From JANXDG01 sp964521665 (lineage in GTDB: Bacteria > Elusimicrobiota > Endomicrobiia > DTEH01), in NCBI GenBank assembly GCA_964521665.1, contig CAZFSG010000026.1, positions 1 through 18,047 on the forward strand: DNA of 18,047 nucleotides, read 5' to 3'. Of the stretch, positions 7,805 through 15,700 are shown piece by piece. The notes under the pieces are model-generated. The model was not told the DNA's origin. It did not search any database and saw nothing but the letters and a program-made list of their open reading frames with translations. Numbering within the stretch: position 1 is the stretch's first letter; every line of letters starts with the position of its first letter. The translations under genes were made by a program, and so were the position numbers.

Positions 7805-10483
7805 ATGTTAAAATATATTTTATCAAAACTTTTCGGTTCACAAAACGAACGGTATTTAAAGTCGTTAAGACCTATTATTGAAAAAATCAATTCTTATGAG
7901 GAAGAGTTTAGTAAATTAACAGATGAACAATTAAAACGAAAAACTTCTGAGTTTAAAGAACGTCTTGCAAAGGGTGAAACTCTTGATGATATCTTACCTG
8001 AAGCATTTGCTTGTGTAAGAGAAGCATCTAAACGGACTATTAAACTAAGACATTTTGATGTCCAACTTATTGGTGGTATTGTCCTGCATCAAGGTAAAAT
8101 TGCTGAAATGAAAACAGGTGAAGGAAAAACACTTGTTGCAACACTTCCTGCGTATCTTAATGCGTTAGAAGGTAAAGGTGTGCATATTGTTACTGTAAAT
8201 GATTATCTTGCAAAAAGAGACAGGTTCTGGATGGGACCAATATACGAATTTTTAGGTCTTACTGTGGGATATATTCAACATGAGATGGGACCAGAAGAAC
8301 GTCGTAAGATGTATGCTTGTGATATTACTTATGTGACAAACAACGAGTTAGGATTTGATTATCTAAGAGATAATATGGTATTAAGGAAAGAAGATAAAGT
8401 TTTAAGGGGACTACATTACGCAATTGTTGATGAAGTTGATTCTATACTGATAGATGAGGCAAGAACACCTCTTATTATATCTGGTTCTGCTGAAGAATCT
8501 ACTGAAAAGTATTATGTAGCAAACAGAATTGTCCCAAGATTAAAAATTAAAAAAATTACTGAAGAAGAAGAAGCTGAAGCAAAATATAAAGGCATAGATA
8601 TTAAAAAAGGATACGATGCAATTGTTGATGAAAAAAATCATACTGTAGAACTTACTGATGAAGGAATTAAAAAATGTGAACGTTTATTAGGTATTCCTAA
8701 CCTTTATGATGATTTAACTTCTGACTGGGTACACATAATTACGCAGTCAATCCGCGCGCATTATTTGTTTCACAGAGATGTACATTATGTTGTTAAAGAT
8801 GGTGAAGTAGTGATAATAGACGAATTTACAGGACGACTTATGCCAGGTCGTCGTTGGTCTGACGGGTTACATCAAGCAATTGAAGCGAAAGAAAATCTCC
8901 CAATAAAAGAAGAAAATCAAACTTTGGCTACTATAACATTCCAAAATTTGTTCAGAATGTATAAAAAACTTGCTGGTATGACAGGTACCGCTATAACCTC
9001 TGCTGAAGAATTTTGGGGAGTATACAAACTTGATGTTGTTGTTATACCTACACATAAACCTATGATACGTGTTGACCATCCTGATGTAATTTACAGAACA
9101 GAAAAGGAAAAATGGGCTGCTATTGTGGCAGATATTGAACAACGATATCGTAAAGGACAGCCAGTATTAGTAGGCACAAGGTCTATTGAAAAAAGCGAGT
9201 TTTTGTCTTCTTTATTACGAAGAAGAGGAATACCTCATCAGGTACTTAATGCTAAACATCATGAACGTGAAGCACAAATTATTGCTCAAGCTGGTAAACT
9301 TAAAACTGTAACAGTTGCAACTAACATGGCTGGTCGTGGTGTGGATATAATTCTTGGAGGAAAACCTGATGTTGAAAACGCACCTCATTTGATTTGTAAA
9401 GATCCTAATTGTAAAGTTGAGTTTATACATAATAAAGAATATCATGATGTTGTAAAACTTGGCGGATTGTATGTGTTGGGTACCGAACGACACGAAGCAC
9501 GACGTATTGATGACCAACTCAGAGGTAGAAGTGGCCGCCAAGGCGACCCTGGTGAGTCAAGATTTTATGTTTCGTTAGAAGACGAACTTATGAGATTATT
9601 TGGTGGTCTCCGTATGTCAGATATTATGTTAAAATTAGGTATGAAAGAAGGGGAAAGTATTCAACATCCTTGGATAACAAAATCTATTGAACGTGCCCAA
9701 AAACGTGTTGAAAGTATGAATTATGATATAAGAAAACAAGTTCTTGAATATGACGATGTAATGAATAAACAAAGAGAAGCAGTGTATTCTTTAAGAGATG
9801 TTATTCTTGAAGGTAAGGATATAGAAGAACGTATTTTGCAGATGATAGAAGAATCTATTGATGAAAAAATTGAACTTTATTGTGATACAAAATATCCTGA
9901 AGAATGGAAGTTGACAACTTTAAACTTATGGTGTAGCCGTGTGTTTGATACTACATTAAATTTTACTGAAGAAGAAATAAAATCGTTAACAAAAGAAAAA
10001 ATTAAAAATATACTTTTTAATCTTGCAAAAGAAAAATACGAACAACGTAAACAGGAACTTTCAGAAGAAGTTTTCTTAGAACTACAAAGGATTGTTTTGT
10101 TACATATGTTAGATACTGCTTGGAGAGAACATCTTTATGAACTTGACCATTTACGACGTAGTGTTGGACTAAGAGCATATGGACAAAAAGATCCACTAAT
10201 AGAATACAAAAAAGAAAGTTATAACTTGTTTTTAAAAATGCAGGCAAGAATTAGAGAACAAACAGTTGAATACATATATAAATTGAAACCTGTAGTTTAT
10301 GCACAAAAACAATCTCCACAACCAATTGCTATACAGCACCAAAATGTTGTTTCTAAATCTGAGTCTTCGGTCACAAATACACAAAAACTGCAAAAAGTTA
10401 AAATTAGTAAAATAGGACGTAACGATCCATGTCCTTGTGGTAGCGGGAAAAAATATAAAAAATGTTGTGGAAAAAATATATAA
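7805..10483 (+). CDS. secA: Protein translocase ATPase SecA
   Basis: SecA is the motor ATPase that pushes unfolded preproteins through SecYEG. I choose the ATG at 7805 (892 residues). The frame can be extended to a TTG at 7769, but 7805 gives the classic start MLKYILSKLFGSQNERYLKSL-type and puts Walker A MKTGEGKT at 102-109 and the DEVD box at 208-211, very close to E. coli numbering. Further blocks are the preprotein cross-linking domain with DEFTGRLMPGRRWSDGLHQA, the second ATPase half with TNMAGRGVDI (from N507) and GRSGRQGD (from 574), and the C-terminal zinc-binding tail CPC-x8-CC (C876, C878, C887, C888) used for SecB or lipid contact. No good ribosome binding site precedes the start. 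The Lnt fusion gene follows 26 bases later. A short segment in the second ATPase half has an extra Cys pair (CKDPNC) of unknown meaning. Confidence 0.97.
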   Translation: MLKYILSKLFGSQNERYLKSLRPIIEKINSYEEEFSKLTDEQLKRKTSEFKERLAKGETLDDILPEAFACVREASKRTIKLRHFDVQLIGGIVLHQGKIAEMKTGEGKTLVATLPAYLNALEGKGVHIVTVNDYLAKRDRFWMGPIYEFLGLTVGYIQHEMGPEERRKMYACDITYVTNNELGFDYLRDNMVLRKEDKVLRGLHYAIVDEVDSILIDEARTPLIISGSAEESTEKYYVANRIVPRLKIKKITEEEEAEAKYKGIDIKKGYDAIVDEKNHTVELTDEGIKKCERLLGIPNLYDDLTSDWVHIITQSIRAHYLFHRDVHYVVKDGEVVIIDEFTGRLMPGRRWSDGLHQAIEAKENLPIKEENQTLATITFQNLFRMYKKLAGMTGTAITSAEEFWGVYKLDVVVIPTHKPMIRVDHPDVIYRTEKEKWAAIVADIEQRYRKGQPVLVGTRSIEKSEFLSSLLRRRGIPHQVLNAKHHEREAQIIAQAGKLKTVTVATNMAGRGVDIILGGKPDVENAPHLICKDPNCKVEFIHNKEYHDVVKLGGLYVLGTERHEARRIDDQLRGRSGRQGDPGESRFYVSLEDELMRLFGGLRMSDIMLKLGMKEGESIQHPWITKSIERAQKRVESMNYDIRKQVLEYDDVMNKQREAVYSLRDVILEGKDIEERILQMIEESIDEKIELYCDTKYPEEWKLTTLNLWCSRVFDTTLNFTEEEIKSLTKEKIKNILFNLAKEKYEQRKQELSEEVFLELQRIVLLHMLDTAWREHLYELDHLRRSVGLRAYGQKDPLIEYKKESYNLFLKMQARIREQTVEYIYKLKPVVYAQKQSPQPIAIQHQNVVSKSESSVTNTQKLQKVKISKIGRNDPCPCGSGKKYKKCCGKNI

Positions 10484-10509
10484 ATCTCAAGTTAAAAAGA
10501 AACTTATAG

Positions 10510-12699
10510 ATGCTAAAATTTGAAAAAGGACTTAAATTTTTTAAAATATTCATATTAAATAATTACCAAACTTTTCTTGCTATATTAAGTGGTATTTTAT
10601 TATTTCTTTCATTTCCTAAATTTGGGAATAAAATTTTTGCATGGTTCTCACTTACACCTTTAATACTTTCAATTCTCTTCTTCCCACAAATCAATGTTAA
10701 AAAAGTTTTGTTTTTAAGTTTTGTTTCAGGAATCATTGCATATTGTGGAATATTGTACTGGATAATACCTACGTTTGTTGTAGCAGGTGAACATTGGATA
10801 TTTGGTGTTTTATCTGTGTTAGTTTTATCAATATATTGCAGCATTTTTATTGTCTTATTTTGTTTATCTATATATTTTTATAAACAAGTTTTTAGTAAAT
10901 ATAATATCCTTATTATTTTTTCTTTATCAAGTTTTTGGGTTTTACTTGAATATTTAAGAAGTATATTATTTAGTGGATTTCCCTGGATGTTGTTGGGATA
11001 TTCACAATATGAGAATCTTCCTATTATACAGATTGCTGAATATTTAGGAGTTTATGGGATAAGTTTTATAATAATTTTTGTTAACATATTTTTTGCAGTT
11101 AAAATTTTTGATTTTATAGTTAACAAAAAATCTATAAGTTTATTAATAAAAAATGTTTGTATTATTGTAGCAATATATTTATTGTTTTACTTTTACGGAA
11201 TAAATAGAATAAAAGTTATAGAAAAATATATCCAAGGAAAATCTGAGGATAATTTTAGTATTGTTTTGTTACAAGGTAATATTGATCAGTATAAAAAATG
11301 GGATGAGAATTATAAGCATGAGATAATGCAAAGATACACCTCACTCGTTATGAAAAGTTATTATCAAATTATTAATGAAAATAAAAATAATAAAGTATTA
11401 TTTATTTGGCCTGAAAGTTCTGTTCCTGGATGGTTGTTTGAAGATAAAGTTTTATATGATTGGATATTAAATCTTGTAAAGTTTACGAATATAAATTTGT
11501 GTTCTTATCATATAGTTGGTACTGTTCGTATGGGAAAATTTTATGATTGTTATTACAACTCTGCTGTGTTATTGACATGCAATAAACATAAACTTGAAAT
11601 AAAAAAAATTTATGATAAAATCCATCTTGTCCCTTTTGGCGAATATGTCCCTTTACGGAATATATTAGGCAAATTTATAAAAACTGTAAACGAACTCGGT
11701 GAATTTACTTCAGGTAAAGAATTTACTGTTTTTGAAATAGATAAAAATACAAAATTTTCTGTTTTAATATGTTATGAAAGTATTTTTCCAGAACTTGTAT
11801 GTAAATTTGTTAACTCAGGTGCTAAGTTTTTAGTAAATATTACAAATGATGCATGGTTTTTGACCACTTCAGCACCATACCAACATTTTATATTCAACAT
11901 TTTCCGTTCTATTGAAAACAGATGTTTTTTGTTACGTGCTGCAAATACAGGTATTTCAGGTATAATTTCACCTACAGGGAAAGTTTTGTTGAAAACAAAC
12001 TTATTTGAAGAAGGATATTTTATTTATCACACTAACTTTTATCACAAAAATACTTTTTATACAAAGTTTGGAGGATATCTTTGGGTAATATACTTTATAT
12101 TATTTTTAATCCCATTTGCTACCGAAATTAAAAAAATTAAAAATTTTTTTGTTAGAATAAATAAAGAATCAAATAAAACTGAACAAAAATATGTTTTAGA
12201 AAATATAAAAAAGTTATCTATGCCATTTAAAACAATACTATATGTTTGTAGTGGGAATGTATTTCGTAGTGTTTTCGCTGAAGGATATACAAAACATTTG
12301 TTAGCAAAATATGGTGTTGATAATATAGAAGTAAAATCTTGTGGTATCATTGCTGAAGAATATTTTAAGATACCTAAATGTATGTATAAATTTTTTGAGT
12401 TGTATGAAATTAAAGAAAAAGATTTATCAACTCATAGACCAACTAAGATAAATAAGGAACTTTTGGATACATCAGATATAATTTTGGTTATGGATAGGAC
12501 ACAGATAGAGTTTATCAAAGAAAATTTTGCTGAATATTTCAGTAAAACATTTTTGCTAAAAGAGTATGCTGGGTTTTTTAGCAATCCTGAGATTTATGAC
12601 CCTTTGGGTCAACCTGAAAGTGTGTATCTTAAGACAGTAGAAGAAATAAAACTGTGTATTGAAATTATAATAAAAAATTTTGTAAAATATAATAATTAA
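10510..12699 (+). CDS. lnt: Apolipoprotein N-acyltransferase fused to low-molecular-weight protein tyrosine phosphatase
   Basis: A 729-residue fusion. Residues 1 to about 240 hold the N-terminal membrane segments of Lnt, and about 250-510 the nitrilase-like periplasmic domain that N-acylates the lipid-modified cysteine of lipoproteins. The Lnt triad is present: E302 in WPESS, K370 in YDKIHLVPFGEYVP, C421 in ICYES. A last membrane segment (about 522-540) is followed by a basic linker (541-570) and a complete LMW-PTP domain (571-729). That domain has the loop C580-SGNVF-R586-S587 and the general-acid motif D697-P698. By the positive-inside rule the phosphatase lies in the cytoplasm, where such enzymes dephosphorylate tyrosine kinases of polysaccharide export (Wzb type). 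There is no stop or frameshift between domains. M571 (ATG at 12220) could be an internal start but has no ribosome binding site. Fusion of Lnt to a glycosyltransferase is known in mycobacteria; this partner is not one I know. Confidence 0.88.
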   Translation: MLKFEKGLKFFKIFILNNYQTFLAILSGILLFLSFPKFGNKIFAWFSLTPLILSILFFPQINVKKVLFLSFVSGIIAYCGILYWIIPTFVVAGEHWIFGVLSVLVLSIYCSIFIVLFCLSIYFYKQVFSKYNILIIFSLSSFWVLLEYLRSILFSGFPWMLLGYSQYENLPIIQIAEYLGVYGISFIIIFVNIFFAVKIFDFIVNKKSISLLIKNVCIIVAIYLLFYFYGINRIKVIEKYIQGKSEDNFSIVLLQGNIDQYKKWDENYKHEIMQRYTSLVMKSYYQIINENKNNKVLFIWPESSVPGWLFEDKVLYDWILNLVKFTNINLCSYHIVGTVRMGKFYDCYYNSAVLLTCNKHKLEIKKIYDKIHLVPFGEYVPLRNILGKFIKTVNELGEFTSGKEFTVFEIDKNTKFSVLICYESIFPELVCKFVNSGAKFLVNITNDAWFLTTSAPYQHFIFNIFRSIENRCFLLRAANTGISGIISPTGKVLLKTNLFEEGYFIYHTNFYHKNTFYTKFGGYLWVIYFILFLIPFATEIKKIKNFFVRINKESNKTEQKYVLENIKKLSMPFKTILYVCSGNVFRSVFAEGYTKHLLAKYGVDNIEVKSCGIIAEEYFKIPKCMYKFFELYEIKEKDLSTHRPTKINKELLDTSDIILVMDRTQIEFIKENFAEYFSKTFLLKEYAGFFSNPEIYDPLGQPESVYLKTVEEIKLCIEIIIKNFVKYNN

Positions 12700-12724
12700 A
12701 AACCAATTAAATTTTTTAAGGATA

Positions 12725-15700
12725 ATGTGTCTATTATTTATTTTTTTATTCTTCACAAATATTTTTGCTCAACCAAATAGTGTTTCAACACTTATTACAA
12801 CTTCAGGTTTAACTACAATTCCTGAAGGTGCAGTACAACTTTCCTGGGTATATCCTGGTCCTGATATCTTACCTGAAAATAGTAAGTATTATATCCAATA
12901 TTCAACATTTGCTGAGGTTTCATGGTCAACTATTTCAGCACAGGTTGTTTTTTCTACAGGTCCTGTTAATCCTTATCAAGGACAAATTTATGTTTTATCT
13001 GGCCTTGATGATTTTATAAAATTTAACAGTTTAGATAGAGATACAACTTTTTATTTTGTTATTTGGATTTCTTCAGGAACTGAAGAATTAATATCAGAGA
13101 TGTCAAATGTAAGCACAGGATGGATGACTTTGTGGAAACCATATGTAAGTATTTATGATTTCACACAAGGTAGCCATGAAGGTGAAATTTATCTACAGTT
13201 TATTGGTGGGGATGATTATAATTTTTCACCGCCTGGGATATTATCAGGTTTTTGGTATATTCAGTATTCAACTGATGAGTATTTTTTGAATTGGTCAACT
13301 GCTGATGCACAAATAAAAATTTCTACACATAGTTATCCTTCATACCAATGGCCTGCTAGTGTTACTATAACTAACTTAATTTCAGGGTTAACATATTATT
13401 TTCGTTTATGGGCAGAGGATGATTTAGGATTGGTATCGGAGATTTCAGATGGTGTAACAACTTGGGCTCAAGTTGATATTTCACCACCGGGACAAGTTAC
13501 TTCTATAACTATTACTTCTTGTGGGTTTAGACATGTAAAACTTAGTTGGGTTTTCCCATATGAAGATTCTTATGAAGATGGGTTTGTATACAACAGTTCT
13601 ACTTACACCGGTTCTTACAGAATAAGGTATAGAAATGACCAACCAATTACAGACGACAGTTTATGGTCTTCAGCAACAGAAGTTTTGTATTTAACAAATG
13701 TTATAATAGAGCCGTTAGTATCATCTTCAGTGGTAATAACATCACTTGTTAATAACACATCATATTTTTTTTCAATAAAAATTGCTGATGAAAAAAATCA
13801 ATGGTCATTAGTCTCATCAAGTTCACCTTTTGTAAAACCGTTTAATTCACCACCACAATGTGTAGAACTATCTAAACATTTTGTATACGATCCTGTGAAA
13901 AACTCGACTGCTACTATTGTTTCATCAACAACTGTTGTTTTTGACTGGACATCTGCAGGATGGTATGCAGGATACTCCCGCGATTTTGATTCAAACTATG
14001 GTGATTATATTTCTTCTTATACATTAAAAATTGCAACATATTTGGTTGCGGGAAATCTTGGTATTCCTATCATAAGTTCATATAGTGTTGTGATAACATC
14101 TCTTACTATTTCAGGCCTTCCTGAAGATACTACATGTTGGTGGACTTTGACTGTATACGATTCAGAAAGTCTATCATCAACAACTGTACCGTTTAAGTTT
14201 TTGATAAATTCACAAAATTCACCACCACTGTTTACTTCAACAAGTCCATTGCTATCACCTAAAATTGCTACTGTATGGCATACAACATCATATACAATAT
14301 ATTTTGATTGGGAAGATGCTTATGATAAAGATTCAGGCGATTTTGTTGTTGGATACAAATTGTTTATTTCTTCAGACCCAAATTTTTCAACATATATAAT
14401 TGCACCATCTGATGGGTTATTAACAGCATCAAATTTTTTAATGGATCAAAATTCTAATCCTGATTCGTCACAACTTTTACTTTTTGAAAACCAAAAGTTG
14501 TACTGGTATGTAGTAGCGTACGATTCTGGCACACCGTTCGGTTATCCTCAGAAATCTACTCAAACACCAGTTGGTTATTTTTGGATAAATCAAGAAGATT
14601 CATCACCATTGCCGTTTAATTCATCAACTACAATTATTTTTTCTTCACTTATAAATGAACATATTGCAAAAAGCTTTCCAATAATACTTTCTTGGGAAGC
14701 AACTTCTGACCCTGACCCAGAAGATGGTGTATATGAATACGCTGTTTTTATATCATCTTATAAAGAACCTACAGAGGGGAATAATGCATGGAGATATATA
14801 GAGAATCCTGAAGGTGGAGCACCATACCAGGATTGGTTTCAAAAAAAGTGGGATTTTTTTGTTTCAACAGCAATTACTAATTTTTTTGAACCAGGGACAC
14901 AAAATGATTTTAATTTAGAAATTTTAGAAAACACGACATATTGGTGGCGAGCAAGAGCAAGGGATTCTTTAAAGGTAGGATTTTCGGATTGGATATGGAC
15001 AGATACAACTACTTTTTCACCACCGTTGTCTGAACCACCTAACTATTTTGTTATAGATTTTACTTCAGAATCCCCTACTGGATATGATATTTTTTCACCA
15101 ACAGGTGTAATAAACCCAACTTCGCTTGCAGGTCCTATTGAGTTTAGTTGGTCATTACCATCTGACCCTGATCCATATGATTCTTTAAAACATTATTTCT
15201 TAAACATAACAACTGTTGTTCCACAAACACAAGATGAATGGTACACATTACCTTCGCCTTTGTGGAAAATAAATACATGGTTACCAAATCCACAGATTAC
15301 TACTACAACTGTTATGTTTACTAATCCACAACTATCACCCGGTGTTACTTATTACTGGCAGATACATTGTTGGGGACAAAATGAATGGGATTTCGCTGTA
15401 AATCCGTCAACATCACAACCATGGTATGTAAAACCATACGGATTTGCTTTTTCAACAGGAAGTTTTTGTGTCTCAAACCAAAAACCTTATAAGTTTAATT
15501 TAATTTCTCCAGGGACAACTACAACAATCGTTCCTGCTGTTGGAATAAAAACTTATAGACCAACATTTTATTGGGAACAAGTGTATGATCCTGACAACTA
15601 TGATCCTGTTGTATCAAGTTATGTAGTAGTTATAAGTAGTTATTCTAATTTTATTTTTAGATACGAGCTATGGTCTTCAACTACATCTTTAGCAATTGAT

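Noticed and set aside
9900..9930. TTGACA-containing promoter inside secA for downstream genes
   Set aside because: The hexamer falls in coding sequence with no good -10 box at the right distance.
12200..12240. The LMW-PTP part as a separate gene starting at ATG 12220
   Set aside because: The frame is continuous with Lnt, there is no stop between them and no ribosome binding site before 12220. An additional internal start cannot be excluded.
12828..13019. A 63-codon open frame on the + strand
   Set aside because: It lies wholly inside the FN3 protein gene in another frame, has no ribosome binding site and shows no recognisable protein pattern.
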